Positions 20,442 through 28,906 are shown, counted from the first letter of the stretch. The stretch is DNA of 64,000 nt from Microbacterium suwonense (GCF_030296555.1 NZ_AP027728.1:1054001-1118000), one strand, 5' to 3'. Program-made: numbers and translations. The notes: generated by a model not told the origin, from the sequence alone.

Positions 20442-20882
20442 ATGGAAAAAGCGGATGTGATCCCGTCGATCGTGCTCTCCGCGCATGTGCTGGCCCGGTT
20501 CGCCGCGGCGGACTCCGGCAATGACGCACCCTCTGCCCAGTGGCGTGCGCTCGGCCTTCTCGAACGGCAGGGCGGCATGCGCGTCGGCGAGCTCGCCGCG
20601 GCGGCCCGCACCACTCAGCCGGGGATGACCCGACTCATCGGCGTGCTCGAGCGCGAGGGTCTCGTCACTCGCAGCACGGACCCGGCGGACACCAGGGCGA
20701 CACGGGTATCGGCGACCCCGCAGGGATTGACGCACCTCGCGGAATGGCGCTCACAGCTGCGCGACTCGCTCGCACCCCGCTTCGCCGATCTGGGCGACCA
20801 GGAATGGACGGTCCTCAGTCAGGCCGCGCGCATCCTCGCCGACCACGCGCAGGAATCGACCACGACAGGAGAACCCCTATGA
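20442..20882 (+). CDS. MarR family transcriptional regulator
   Basis: A 146-residue regulator with the MarR winged helix: LLERQGGMRVGELAAAARTT, QPGMTRLIGVLEREGLV as the recognition helix and the DPADTRATRVSATPQG wing. The start is the ATG at 20442, seven bases after a TATACT box, which suggests a leaderless mRNA; an in-frame ATG 30 bp earlier would lie upstream of the predicted transcript start. The stop overlaps the MFS exporter start (ATGA), so it probably represses itself and the exporter until a small molecule binds. Confidence 0.88.
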   Translation: MEKADVIPSIVLSAHVLARFAAADSGNDAPSAQWRALGLLERQGGMRVGELAAAARTTQPGMTRLIGVLEREGLVTRSTDPADTRATRVSATPQGLTHLAEWRSQLRDSLAPRFADLGDQEWTVLSQAARILADHAQESTTTGEPL

Positions 20883-22105
20883 GCGGAACAGCACAGGGAT
20901 CGGTCTGGCATCAGCCGGCACAGGTATGGGCGGTCGCCTTCGCGTGCGTCGTCGCCTTCATGGGGATCGGCCTGGTCGATCCCATTCTGCCCGCAATCGC
21001 CGGTTCCCTGGAGGCGTCCCCGGTCGAGACGGAGCTGCTGTTCACCAGCTACCTGCTGGTGACGGGCCTCGCGATGCTGGTGACCAGCTGGGTCTCCAGC
21101 CGCATCGGCGCCAAGGCGACCCTGCTGGTCGGGCTCGGCCTCATCGTCGTGTTCGCGCTGCTGTGCGCGATGAGCGGCAGCGTGGATGCCGTGATCGGCT
21201 TCCGGGCGGGATGGGGGCTGGGCAACGCGCTGTTCATCTCGACAGCGCTGGCGACCATCGTCGGAGCCGCCTCGGGCGGCAGCGGTGCGGCGATCGTGCT
21301 GTACGAGGCCGCGCTGGGCCTGGGCATCGCGGTGGGTCCGCTGCTGGGCGGGCTGCTGGGCGAGCTGAGCTGGCGCGGCCCCTTCTTCGGCGTCGTGGCC
21401 CTCATGGCCATCGGCTTCATCGCCGTGCTCGCTCTCGTGCGCTCGAGCGACGAGAAGCGCGAGCCGATGCCGCTGTCGGCGCCGCTGCGGGCACTGCGCC
21501 GCCCCGCCCTCGCGATCCTCGCGGTGGCCGCGCTGTTCTACAACATCGGGTTCTTCGTACTGCTGGCGTTCTCGCCCTTCCCGCTCGGCTTCGGCGCGAT
21601 GGGCATCGGCCTCACGTTCTTCGGCTGGGGTGTCGCATTGGCCCTCACGAGCGTGTGGGTCGCTCCGGCGCTGATGCGCCGTGTGCCGCGCACCGCGATC
21701 ATCCTCGTCACGCTCCCGCTGCTCGCGGTCGACCTGATCCTGGCGGGCCTGCTCGTGGCCAGCCCCGCCGCGCTGGTGGTGTGCATCGTCGTCGGTGGAC
21801 TGCTGCTGGGCGTCATGAACACCGTGCTGACCGAGGCGGTGATGGAGGCGACCGACCTGCCCCGCTCCGTGGCGTCGTCGGCGTACTCAGCGGTGCGCTT
21901 CCTGGGCGGCGCGATGGCCCCGCCCGTCGCCGCAGCCCTCGCGCACACGTTCAACGACACGGTGCCCTACCTGTTCGCGGCTCTCTCGGTGCTGCTCGCG
22001 ACCTTCACCGTGCTGCTGGGACGCCGCACGCTCGCGCACATCGACGATGCCGGGCACGGAGTCATCGAGGACGCGGAGGCTATCCTCGTGGGTGACGCCG
22101 CCTGA
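20879..22105 (+). CDS. MFS drug-type exporter
   Basis: A 408-residue transporter of about twelve membrane segments. The N-terminus (GIGLVDPILPAIAGSL) resembles the DHA1 exporter opening motif, and the loop before segment 3 is short. It is translationally coupled to the MarR regulator by a 4-bp overlap. This MarR-MFS pair layout usually means inducible efflux of a toxic or aromatic compound; the substrate is unknown. Confidence 0.87.
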   Translation: MSGTAQGSVWHQPAQVWAVAFACVVAFMGIGLVDPILPAIAGSLEASPVETELLFTSYLLVTGLAMLVTSWVSSRIGAKATLLVGLGLIVVFALLCAMSGSVDAVIGFRAGWGLGNALFISTALATIVGAASGGSGAAIVLYEAALGLGIAVGPLLGGLLGELSWRGPFFGVVALMAIGFIAVLALVRSSDEKREPMPLSAPLRALRRPALAILAVAALFYNIGFFVLLAFSPFPLGFGAMGIGLTFFGWGVALALTSVWVAPALMRRVPRTAIILVTLPLLAVDLILAGLLVASPAALVVCIVVGGLLLGVMNTVLTEAVMEATDLPRSVASSAYSAVRFLGGAMAPPVAAALAHTFNDTVPYLFAALSVLLATFTVLLGRRTLAHIDDAGHGVIEDAEAILVGDAA

Positions 22106-22130
22106 ACAGCATCCGATCGGAGGAGTCCCC

Positions 22131-22613
22131 GTGACCGCACCTGAGACACTGCCCGCACGCAGCAGGATCGTGCACGAGCAGCTCACCGCCGCCGGCATCG
22201 ACAGCAGCATCGTCGTCCTGCCGGACTCCGCACGGACGGCCGCGCTGGCCGCAGCGGCGATCGGATGCGAGGTGGCCGCCATCGCGAACAGTCTGGTGCT
22301 GGTTGCTGATGGCGAGCCGATCCTGGTGATGACCAGCGGCGCGCACCGCGTCGACATGACGGTGCTCGCCGAGAGCATCGCTGCGGATGCCGTGTCAATG
22401 GCCCCCGCAGCGACAGTGCGGCAGGCCACAGGGCAGGCCATCGGCGGAGTGGCGCCCATCGGGCATCCGTCGCCGCTGCGCACCTACCTCGACCAGGATC
22501 TGTGCCCCTTCGAGGAGATCTGGACCGCTGCGGGCACGCCGCAGACGGTGATGCCGCTCACCTTCGCACAGCTGGAATCGCTCACCCACGGCCGGACGAT
22601 CCGCGTCGCCTGA
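22131..22613 (+). CDS. YbaK/EbsC-type aminoacyl-tRNA deacylase
   Basis: A 160-residue single-domain protein matching the YbaK/ProX superfamily: residues about 50-75 (EVAAIANSLVLVADGEPILVMTSGAHRVD) and GQAIGGVAPIGHPSPLRTYLD near 105-125 are the usual conserved blocks. Members hydrolyse mischarged tRNA such as Cys- or Ala-tRNA(Pro). The GTG start has GGAGGAG at good spacing. It lies 25 bp after the exporter and may be co-transcribed. Confidence 0.85.
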   Translation: MTAPETLPARSRIVHEQLTAAGIDSSIVVLPDSARTAALAAAAIGCEVAAIANSLVLVADGEPILVMTSGAHRVDMTVLAESIAADAVSMAPAATVRQATGQAIGGVAPIGHPSPLRTYLDQDLCPFEEIWTAAGTPQTVMPLTFAQLESLTHGRTIRVA

Positions 22614-22663
22614 GCACCCGCCCCGCACGGCTGCTCGACAGACTCCGGCTCGACGAGCTTGGC

Positions 22664-23143
22664 CTACTCCACCATGAGGTCGTCGATTTCGAGATCCTCA
22701 TCGAGCAGGCAGTACACGATCAGATCCGGGTACTCCTCGGGTGCGAGGTACAGCAGGGTCAAGCCGCCGTCGCCGAAGACCACCACCCCGTCCAGGACGA
22801 TGTCCTCTTCCAGGGCTCGCAACGCCTCCACCGGATCGAGCGCCTCGTCGTCTTCGCCCGCAGTCTCGACAAGCCGGTGCGCGACCTCGCGCTCGCGGGC
22901 ATCGAGCACCTCCTCGCTCAGCCGGGCGAGAGCATGCCGCACTGTCTCCTGCATGGCGTCCAGGTCGGGGAGATCTTCGAGCTCGACGTCGTCATCGTCG
23001 TCGTCTTCCTCATCATCGTCGTCAAGGCTCTCGAATTCCTCGTCGAATTCGTACTCCACCGTCACACGCCGCCCACCGGGCAGCTCGGCGTTGGCGTTGA
23101 GAGCACCGTCCTCATCGGTGTCGACATCCTCGAGTTCGATCAT
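22664..23143 (-). CDS. Highly acidic protein of unknown function
   Basis: A 159-residue protein dominated by Asp and Glu, with an almost uninterrupted acidic run near residues 40-55 (DDDDEEDDDDDDVELEDLPD) and few basic residues. The second half looks folded (VLDGVVVFGDGGLTLLYL). The start at 23143 is preferred because AGGGAGG precedes it; an ATG 21 bp upstream has no such site. I do not recognise a family. It is convergent with the deacylase gene and divergent from the LOG-family gene. The charge would suit a nucleic-acid mimic or a metal- or protein-binding role, but nothing proves it. Confidence 0.75.
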   Translation of the reverse strand: MIELEDVDTDEDGALNANAELPGGRRVTVEYEFDEEFESLDDDDEEDDDDDDVELEDLPDLDAMQETVRHALARLSEEVLDAREREVAHRLVETAGEDDEALDPVEALRALEEDIVLDGVVVFGDGGLTLLYLAPEEYPDLIVYCLLDEDLEIDDLMVE

Positions 23144-23217
23144 GACAACCTCCCTGGTCGCCATGATCTCACCGCGTCGCGGCAGAGGGAAGAGGGACGT
23201 CGCCTAATCTCAGGAGC

Positions 23218-24306
23218 ATGAGAAGAACGCACGGTCGAGTGATCTACGTCGACGCGCTCGAGGACTTCGATCACCGTCTCGCCTCCGGTGCTCTCTCGCT
23301 GTCGGGATGGCGACTTCGCGCACTCGATCTGACTGAGCGAGGTGTGTCGCTGCGCTCGGTCGACGTCGCGGGCGCCCTGTTCCTGGGGTGCGTGCTGCGC
23401 CCCGAGGACGAGGAGTCCATCCGGGCGCGCGGCGCCGTGGTCTTCCCCGCAGTTCCCGAATCCCCCGTGGACACGTATCGCACCGCGCTGTACACGCCGC
23501 AGGAGCTCTACGATCACACCGACTACGCCCGCAGCATGGACGCCCGGGTGTACGCGTGGTCGCAGAGCGCCAGTTCCCGCGACGGCGCACTGGCGCAGTC
23601 GCTGCACGATCACAGCATCGGGCTCGCCCTGGAGGCATGGGTTCAGCCGCGCGAGATGATCGGCGTTATGGGCGGGCACGATGCAGCACGCGACACTCGC
23701 GGCTACGCCGACGGCGCGCGCCTGGGACGGATGCTGTCGCAGACGCACACCGTCGCGTCCGGCGGCGGGCCGGGAGCGATGGAGGCCGTCAATCTCGGCG
23801 GCTACCTCGCCCGGCACGGTGAGGATGCGCTGGAGGAGGCGTTGTCGATCCTGCGCCGGGCCGCGGGCTTCGTGCCGCACATCGACGCCTGGGTGCGCGC
23901 AGCCTTCTCCGTGCGCGAGCTGTTCCCGGACGGCGAGGATTCACTCGGCATCCCGACCTGGCACTACGGTCACGAACCGTCCAACCCGTTTGCCAGCGCC
24001 ATCGCGAAGTATTTCCGCAATGCGCAGCGCGAGGCGATCCTGCTCGAGATCTGCCGCGCGGGCATCGTGTTCCTGCCCGGAGCGGCCGGAACCGTGCAGG
24101 AGATCTTCCAGGACGCCTGCGAGAACTACTACGCCGACGAATCGTCGACCGCGCCGATGGTGCTGGTCGGCCGGGAGTACTGGACCGAACGCTACCCGGC
24201 ATGGCCGCTGCTGAAGGCCCTCGCACGAGGGCGGGCGATGGAGTCGCGCGTGCATCTGGTGGACTCCGTGCACGACGCCGCCGCGCTGATCATTCACCAG
24301 CCCTGA
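23218..24306 (+). CDS. LOG-family Rossmann protein with long N-terminal part
   Basis: A 362-residue protein. The central and C-terminal half has the LOG-fold signature: MGGHDAARD, then SGGGPGAMEAVNLGG (about residues 180-194), and FLPGAAGTVQEIF near 285. The last motif is PGGxGTxxE in typical cytokinin-activating phosphoribohydrolases; here the second Gly is Ala. The first about 140 residues are not part of the core fold. Function is probably nucleotide hydrolysis or binding, but the specific substrate is unclear. TAATCT seven bases before the ATG, with AGGAG inside the spacer, allows leaderless or led translation. Confidence 0.78.
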   Translation: MRRTHGRVIYVDALEDFDHRLASGALSLSGWRLRALDLTERGVSLRSVDVAGALFLGCVLRPEDEESIRARGAVVFPAVPESPVDTYRTALYTPQELYDHTDYARSMDARVYAWSQSASSRDGALAQSLHDHSIGLALEAWVQPREMIGVMGGHDAARDTRGYADGARLGRMLSQTHTVASGGGPGAMEAVNLGGYLARHGEDALEEALSILRRAAGFVPHIDAWVRAAFSVRELFPDGEDSLGIPTWHYGHEPSNPFASAIAKYFRNAQREAILLEICRAGIVFLPGAAGTVQEIFQDACENYYADESSTAPMVLVGREYWTERYPAWPLLKALARGRAMESRVHLVDSVHDAAALIIHQP

Positions 24307-24365
24307 AAGCCATACGGCCGATGAACCGGAGACGCGGGCGCGAGAGGCCGCACGGAAAGCAGAAA

Positions 24366-24397
24366 GGCTCCGGAATCTGGCGAGAGATCCCGGAGCC
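24366..24397 (-). terminator. Terminator hairpin after tRNA-Lys
   Basis: GGCTCCGG / CCGGAGCC forms an 8-bp stem around a 16-nt loop. On the minus strand the stem is followed by TTTCTGCTTT, a good U-rich tail for this GC content. Confidence 0.72.
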
Positions 24398-24403
24398 CGT
24401 CCG

Positions 24404-24476
24404 TGCGCCCCCAGGGACTTGAACCCTGAACCCATTGATTAAGAGTCAATTGCTCTGCCGATTGAGCTAGAGGCGC
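24404..24476 (-). tRNA. tRNA-Lys (anticodon CTT)
   Basis: A 73-nt cloverleaf on the minus strand. The acceptor stem GCGCCTC pairs with GGGGCGC, followed by discriminator A. The D arm TAGCTC...GAGC, anticodon arm with loop bases CTCTTAA giving anticodon CTT, and T arm CAGGG-TTCAAGT-CCCTG are all regular. The 3' CCA is not encoded. A TAATGT -10 candidate is at 24509-24514. It reads AAG codons. Confidence 0.96.
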
Positions 24477-24629
24477 ATGGCCCGGAACGCGTTCCCGGCC
24501 GAGGAATTACATTACCAGCGGCGCGGAGTCACGCCAAATCCCTGCGGAGCCTCGGGCGCGTTGCAATTCGTTTCACGACCGATATACAGCAAGCCCTTCC
24601 AGCGAACCGGCCCGGACTATCCTGTTGAA

Positions 24630-25439
24630 GTGTCCCTCCCCCGCGCCGCCACCGACTTCCATGCTGACCTGGAGCTCGCGATCGCGCTGGCCGATGCCGC
24701 AGATGCACAGAGCATGCCGCGTTTCGACGCCGCGGATCTGGAGGTCTCCCTCAAGGCCGATCAGTCCCACGTGACCGACGCGGATCTGGCCACCGAGCGG
24801 GCCATCCGCGACATCCTGCACGCCGAACGCCCAGACGACGGGATCCTCGGCGAGGAGTACGGCACCGAGGGCGCTGCGCGGCGGCAGTGGATCATCGACC
24901 CGATCGACGGCACGGCCAATTTCCTGCGCGGCGTGCCGCTGTGGGGAACGCTGATCGCACTCGCAGTGGACTCGGTCCCGCAGGTGGGCGTGGTCAGCAT
25001 GCCGGCTCTCGGCCGGCGCTGGTGGGCATCCGCAGGCGGTGGATCATGGACTGCCACGAGCGGTGACCCGCGCCGGCTCTCGGTGTCGAAGGTCGACTCC
25101 CTCGACGACGCGAGCGTGAGTTTCCAGAGCATCGCCCAGTGGACGGATGCCGGAAAGCTGCCCGAGCTGCTCACGCTCGCCGACCGGGTCTGGCGGGACC
25201 GCGCCTATGGCGACATCTTCAGCTACATGCTGCTGGCCGAGGGTCGTCTGGAGATGGTGGCGGAGTTCGATGTCAAGGAGTACGACATCGCCGCGGCCGT
25301 CCCGATCGTCCGAGAAGCAGGCGGACGGATGACGGCGTTCGACGGCACGCAGACGCTGTCCGCGCGCTCGGCACTGGCCACCAACGGCATTCTGCACGAC
25401 CCCTTCCTCTCCCTGTTCCGCGACGTGCCGCACTCCTGA
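24630..25439 (+). CDS. hisN: Inositol monophosphatase-family enzyme, probably histidinol-phosphatase
   Basis: A 269-residue Mg-dependent phosphatase. The metal-binding motifs are ILGEEYG (about 67-73), WIIDPIDGTANFLRGVPLWG (about 86-105) and EYDIAAAVPIVREAGG near 215-230. Actinobacteria use this family for histidinol phosphate in histidine synthesis, and the FLRGVPLWGTLIAL stretch resembles HisN, but other inositol-phosphatase paralogues remain possible. The GTG start lies six bases after TATCCT, a leaderless layout; upstream in-frame sequence overlaps the tRNA promoter region and is unlikely to be coding. Confidence 0.8.
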   Translation: MSLPRAATDFHADLELAIALADAADAQSMPRFDAADLEVSLKADQSHVTDADLATERAIRDILHAERPDDGILGEEYGTEGAARRQWIIDPIDGTANFLRGVPLWGTLIALAVDSVPQVGVVSMPALGRRWWASAGGGSWTATSGDPRRLSVSKVDSLDDASVSFQSIAQWTDAGKLPELLTLADRVWRDRAYGDIFSYMLLAEGRLEMVAEFDVKEYDIAAAVPIVREAGGRMTAFDGTQTLSARSALATNGILHDPFLSLFRDVPHS

Positions 25440-25470
25440 GTGCGACACGCACACCTCCCCCACGGATCAC

Positions 25471-26043
25471 ATGAAAACCCGATACCCCTTCGCCATCGGC
25501 GTGCTGCTGGCGGGGCTGAGTCTGGCATCCTGCGGCTCCCCCACGCCGAGCGGCCCGTCGCCGTCCGACTCGCCGCCCACCGCGACGCCCACGATCACCG
25601 CCGATGTCTCGCCGACCGCCGAACCCACGCCGCCGAGCACCACCGAGACGCCGACCTGCGAGACGCTGATAACACCCGGGACCGTCGATGCTCTGACGTC
25701 CGAGGGCTGGACGTTCAAGCAGCGGGAATTCGTCATCGGCGACATCGCGGTCGAGGGCGGCCTGGAGTGCCTGTGGGCCGACTACAGCACGGCATCCGAC
25801 CACGGCCAGATGTACGCATGGGGCCCACTCGGCACCGAAAGATCCCGTGCTGCGCAGACCGGTCTGGTCAACGACGGCTGGCTGCGTTCGACGGAGGGTG
25901 AGATCACCTACATCACCGAGGATCCGGCTTATGCGATCGCGACGGACGGCGACGGGTTCGGGATGACCTACGAATTCGGCGACGGCTGGGTGAAGTTCGC
26001 CGACACAAAACAGGGCCTGCTGCTCATCGAGTGGGGCGACTGA
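25471..26043 (+). CDS. Putative lipoprotein
   Basis: A 190-residue secreted protein. The signal MKTRYPFAIGVLLAGLSLAS ends in a lipobox LASC with Cys at about 21, so it should be lipid-anchored outside the membrane. Residues about 24-60 are a Pro/Ser/Thr-rich linker, followed by a compact domain with two Cys (PTCETL and GLECLW) that could form a disulfide. I do not recognise the domain. It follows hisN by 31 bp and may share its transcript. Confidence 0.78.
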   Translation: MKTRYPFAIGVLLAGLSLASCGSPTPSGPSPSDSPPTATPTITADVSPTAEPTPPSTTETPTCETLITPGTVDALTSEGWTFKQREFVIGDIAVEGGLECLWADYSTASDHGQMYAWGPLGTERSRAAQTGLVNDGWLRSTEGEITYITEDPAYAIATDGDGFGMTYEFGDGWVKFADTKQGLLLIEWGD

Positions 26044-26088
26044 GTCGCCCGCCTTCGGCCGGGTGCCGCGTCACGCGGCGACCGAGGC

Positions 26089-26289
26089 TCACTTGTCGCC
26101 GCGCTGGTTCCAGTTGTCGGTGCGGCGCGTGGCAGAGCCGCGCTGACGCATCACGTAGGCGAGCGCGAGGCTCACCAGGACGATGCCGGCGGAGAAGACG
26201 ACGCCCTGCGCGGTCGGCAGACTCCACGAGATCCCGAACAGGTAGAAGCCACCCAGGAACAGAACCATGAACACGATGAAGTCGACCAC
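26089..26289 (-). CDS. Small two-segment membrane protein
   Basis: A 66-residue protein with two hydrophobic segments (about 2-21 and 29-48) and a basic, hydrophilic tail ending RRTDNWNQRGDK. The start is GTG with GGGAGG about 8 bp upstream, and a TAAGCT -10 candidate lies further up at about 26322-26327. No family recognised. It is convergent with the lipoprotein gene and divergent from the TetR regulator. Confidence 0.68.
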   Translation of the reverse strand: MVDFIVFMVLFLGGFYLFGISWSLPTAQGVVFSAGIVLVSLALAYVMRQRGSATRRTDNWNQRGDK

Positions 26290-26409
26290 GTCGAAGCCTC
26301 CCGATCGTCGGATAACCCCTCCAGCTTAGTGGGCTTCACCCCACCTCCGTGCACGGCGCGGACGACATCCAGGCGTTTCCGTGGGTGCATCGCGCGATAG
26401 ATTGAACGC

Positions 26410-26430
26410 ATGTCGAGGATGATCCGATGA
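26410..26430 (+). CDS. Possible six-residue leader peptide before the TetR gene
   Basis: ATG-TCG-AGG-ATG-ATC-CGA-TGA encodes MSRMIR. Its ATG stands six bases after TAGATT, the leaderless spacing used all over this window, and its TGA overlaps the tetR ATG (ATGA). This would couple tetR translation to the leader. The alternative is that tetR uses the GAGGA at 26415 as its own ribosome site. Confidence 0.45.
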   Translation: MSRMIR

Positions 26431-27029
26431 CCGGAGCCGCCAAGCCAGCGCGGCGCGGACGGCCCGGTCACGACCGTGCCGCCATCATCCGCGCCGGGGT
26501 CGAGCTGTTCAACCAGCAGGGTTATGACGCGACGTCTGTGTCGGATCTGACCGGCCGGCTGGGCCTGACCAAATCAGCGCTGTATCACCACGTCGACTCG
26601 AAGGAGCAGATCCTGCAGGTCGCGCTGGAGGATGCGCTGGGCGGCCTGGAGCGGGCGCTGACGGATGCCCTGGATCACCCCACCGCGGCGGAGCGCCTGT
26701 CGGCGATCATCCGAGGCGCGGTGCGCGTGCTGACCGCACGGCAGCCTCAGGTGACGCTGCTGCTGCGGCTGAGGGGGAACAGCGAGATCGAGACCGCGGC
26801 CCTGGCCCGGCGGCGCCGCTTCGACCACACGGTCACCGGTCTGGTGCGTGAGGCGCAGTCCGAGGGTGTGGTGCGCTCGGATCTGGATGCCGCCGTGGCG
26901 ACGCGACTGATCTTCGGCATGATCAACTCCGTCGTCGAGTGGTACCGGCCCGATGGGCCCATCGACCCCGAGCTGCTCGGCGAGGAGATCCTCGCCGTCA
27001 CGCTGGGCGGCCTGCAGCCACGCGACTGA
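26427..27029 (+). CDS. TetR/AcrR family transcriptional regulator
   Basis: A 200-residue regulator. The N-terminal helix-turn-helix is clear: ELFNQQGYDATSVSDLTGRL then GLTKSALYHHVDSKEQIL (about residues 24-61). The C-terminal domain is a helical ligand pocket with REAQSEGVVRSDLDA near 135-150. It faces the fatty acid desaturase gene at its 3' end, 41 bp away; regulation of lipid metabolism is possible but is only suggested by position. Translation may be coupled to a short leader peptide that overlaps the start. Confidence 0.87.
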   Translation: MTGAAKPARRGRPGHDRAAIIRAGVELFNQQGYDATSVSDLTGRLGLTKSALYHHVDSKEQILQVALEDALGGLERALTDALDHPTAAERLSAIIRGAVRVLTARQPQVTLLLRLRGNSEIETAALARRRRFDHTVTGLVREAQSEGVVRSDLDAAVATRLIFGMINSVVEWYRPDGPIDPELLGEEILAVTLGGLQPRD

Positions 27030-27070
27030 GGCCGGCCTCGCAGGGCTCGAGAGCCTCCTCCCACCTCGCG

Positions 27071-28171
27071 TCACGCCGTCACGCCGAGATGATCGCGCTG
27101 GTCGAGGAGAGGGCAGGTGAAGACGTCGCGCTCACCCAGACCGACGCGGTTGATGTAGCGCACCACGATCGCATACGAGCTGAACAGGCCGACCTGCGTG
27201 TACGGCACGCCGTGCGCTCGGCAGTACGCGGCGACGACGGGCGCAGCGCGGCGGAGGTGCGGGCGCGGCATCGAGGGGAACAGGTGGTGCTCGATCTGAT
27301 AGTTCAACCCGCCCATCAGGAAATCGAGCATCCGAGTCCCGCCGATGTTGCGGCTCATCATGACCTGGCGCCGGAGGAAGTCGAGCTTCATCGTCCGCGG
27401 CACCACCGGCATGCCCTTGTGGTTCGGTGCGAAGGCGATCCCCATGTAGAAGCCGAAGATACCCAACTGCACTCCCAGGAAGCCCGCCGCGACACCCGGC
27501 GAGAGCACGACGAGCACCAGCGTCACGTATCCGATCAGTCGGATGCCGAGGAAGACGATCTCCACCCACCGGTGCTCGAGACGACCGCGGACGAACACGC
27601 GGCGGACGCTGGACGCGTGCAGCGAGAGCCCCTCGAAGAGCAGGATCGGAAAGAACAGCACGCCCTGATGAGCGCGCAGCCACGAGAGGATGAGCCCATG
27701 ATCTCGCTGCGCGTTCTCCGCCGTCACCGCGATCACCGGGAGCTCGATGTCCGGATCCGCGCCCAGCTTGTTCGGGTTCGCGTGGTGCCGGGTGTGCTTG
27801 TGCTGCCACCAGCCGTAGCTCATCCCGACCATCAGGTCGCCGAGCACCAGGCTGATCCAATCGTTCCACCGACCGGATCTGAAGATCTGGCGGTGGGCGG
27901 CATCATGGCCCAGGAACGCGATCTGGGTGAACACGAATGCCAGGGCCGCCGCCGTGAACAGCTGCCACCAGGTGTCCCCGATCAGGACGAAGGCGACCAG
28001 GCATGCGGCAAGAAGCAGAGCGAGTGCCACGATCTTGGCCCAGTAGTATCCGTAGCGTCTTCGCATCAGGCCAGAGCTGCGCACTTGGGCTGCCAGCTCT
28101 GTGAAGAGGTTCGCGGAGCTCGGATCCGTTCGGCTTCGGGTGGACCGGATCGTCGAGCGCACACCGTCCAT
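27071..28171 (-). CDS. Membrane fatty acid desaturase
   Basis: A 366-residue integral membrane di-iron enzyme. The three histidine boxes are HDAAH (about 89-93), HTRHH (about 125-129) and QIEHH (about 306-310); the Gln-type third box is the front-end or acyl-lipid desaturase form. Hydrophobic pairs around residues 48-85 and 200-245 fit a four-segment topology. It inserts a double bond in membrane lipid acyl chains with O2 and a reduced electron carrier. No ferredoxin partner lies next to it. Confidence 0.92.
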   Translation of the reverse strand: MDGVRSTIRSTRSRTDPSSANLFTELAAQVRSSGLMRRRYGYYWAKIVALALLLAACLVAFVLIGDTWWQLFTAAALAFVFTQIAFLGHDAAHRQIFRSGRWNDWISLVLGDLMVGMSYGWWQHKHTRHHANPNKLGADPDIELPVIAVTAENAQRDHGLILSWLRAHQGVLFFPILLFEGLSLHASSVRRVFVRGRLEHRWVEIVFLGIRLIGYVTLVLVVLSPGVAAGFLGVQLGIFGFYMGIAFAPNHKGMPVVPRTMKLDFLRRQVMMSRNIGGTRMLDFLMGGLNYQIEHHLFPSMPRPHLRRAAPVVAAYCRAHGVPYTQVGLFSSYAIVVRYINRVGLGERDVFTCPLLDQRDHLGVTA

Positions 28172-28332
28172 GACGGCCTTCTCTCTCGGGGATCCCGCTG
28201 AGAGCGGGCTGACCCCCGCATCGTCCCCCGTGCGAAGCGGAGCCGGATGCGTCGGTGCGGCCGGGCGGATCGAACCGGGTTTCTGCGAACGCTACGCCCC
28301 CAACCTGGGCGCGCTCACAGCCCGAGACGAAG

Positions 28333-28373
28333 AACCCCCGCGACCCATACTCTCGTAAGGGATCGCGGGGGTT
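28333..28373 (-). terminator. ssrA: Terminator hairpin after tmRNA
   Basis: AACCCCCGCGA pairs with TCGCGGGGGTT (11 bp), with an inner CCC/GGG extension. The minus-strand tail is TTCTTCG. The hairpin is symmetric enough to work in both directions between tmRNA and the desaturase gene. Confidence 0.75.
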
Positions 28374-28391
28374 ATCCACAGTGACAGCGGC

Positions 28392-28760
28392 TGGTGGAGC
28401 TGGGGGAATCGAACCCCCGTCCGACGCTGCTCATCCACGTCTTCTCCGGGCGCAGTCTGTGAAGGCGTTCTGCTCGGCTCCGACCTTTGTCACAGACACC
28501 TAAGTCGACGAGCCCAGCCTGGGAAGAGTCCCACGTGACGTCCAGACGCCATCACGCAGCAAGATCCCTAGATGACGCCAGGGTCCGTATCGGGATCACA
28601 TACGGTCTGACGGACTATCGGGCTCGCTTATGCAGCGAGGGCGAAGTCGTTGCGCTTTGTGTTGGCAACTATGGTTTTGCAGGGGGCGTTCACGAGATAA
28701 CCCTGCATCCTCGGCCCGCTTCCCGTCGATACACAGGCGCCGTCGAAACCGATCAGCCCC
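28392..28760 (-). ncRNA. ssrA: Transfer-messenger RNA (tmRNA)
   Basis: A 369-nt one-piece tmRNA on the minus strand. The 5' end GGGGCTGATCGGTTTCGACG and the 3' T-arm GGGGGTTCGATTCCCCC followed by AGCTCCA-CCA are the standard tRNA-like ends; CCA is encoded. The tag reading frame at 28628-28666 gives ANTKRNDFALAA and a TAA stop. tmRNA with SmpB rescues stalled ribosomes and marks the product for proteolysis. Predicted promoter and the divergent SIMPL gene share the 146-bp gap upstream. Confidence 0.95.
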
Positions 28761-28906
28761 GTGAACCTTCTTGCGAAGGAACCGCTGTCACACTGTGGAA
28801 TTACCAGCTGGATGCTGACGCACCCGAGCATCACAGCGTACAACGGATTCGACGCGCACGCTATTCCGCCGGCGGAACCCGAAAGAGGTGTCGTACAGTC
28901 GCACTC

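Noticed and set aside
24404..24476. tRNA-Lys as an integration site
   Set aside because: No integrase, no repeated tRNA 3' end and no change in composition nearby.
28487..28906. N-terminal extension of the SIMPL gene through tmRNA
   Set aside because: The region is tmRNA on the other strand, and a leaderless promoter marks the start at 28907.
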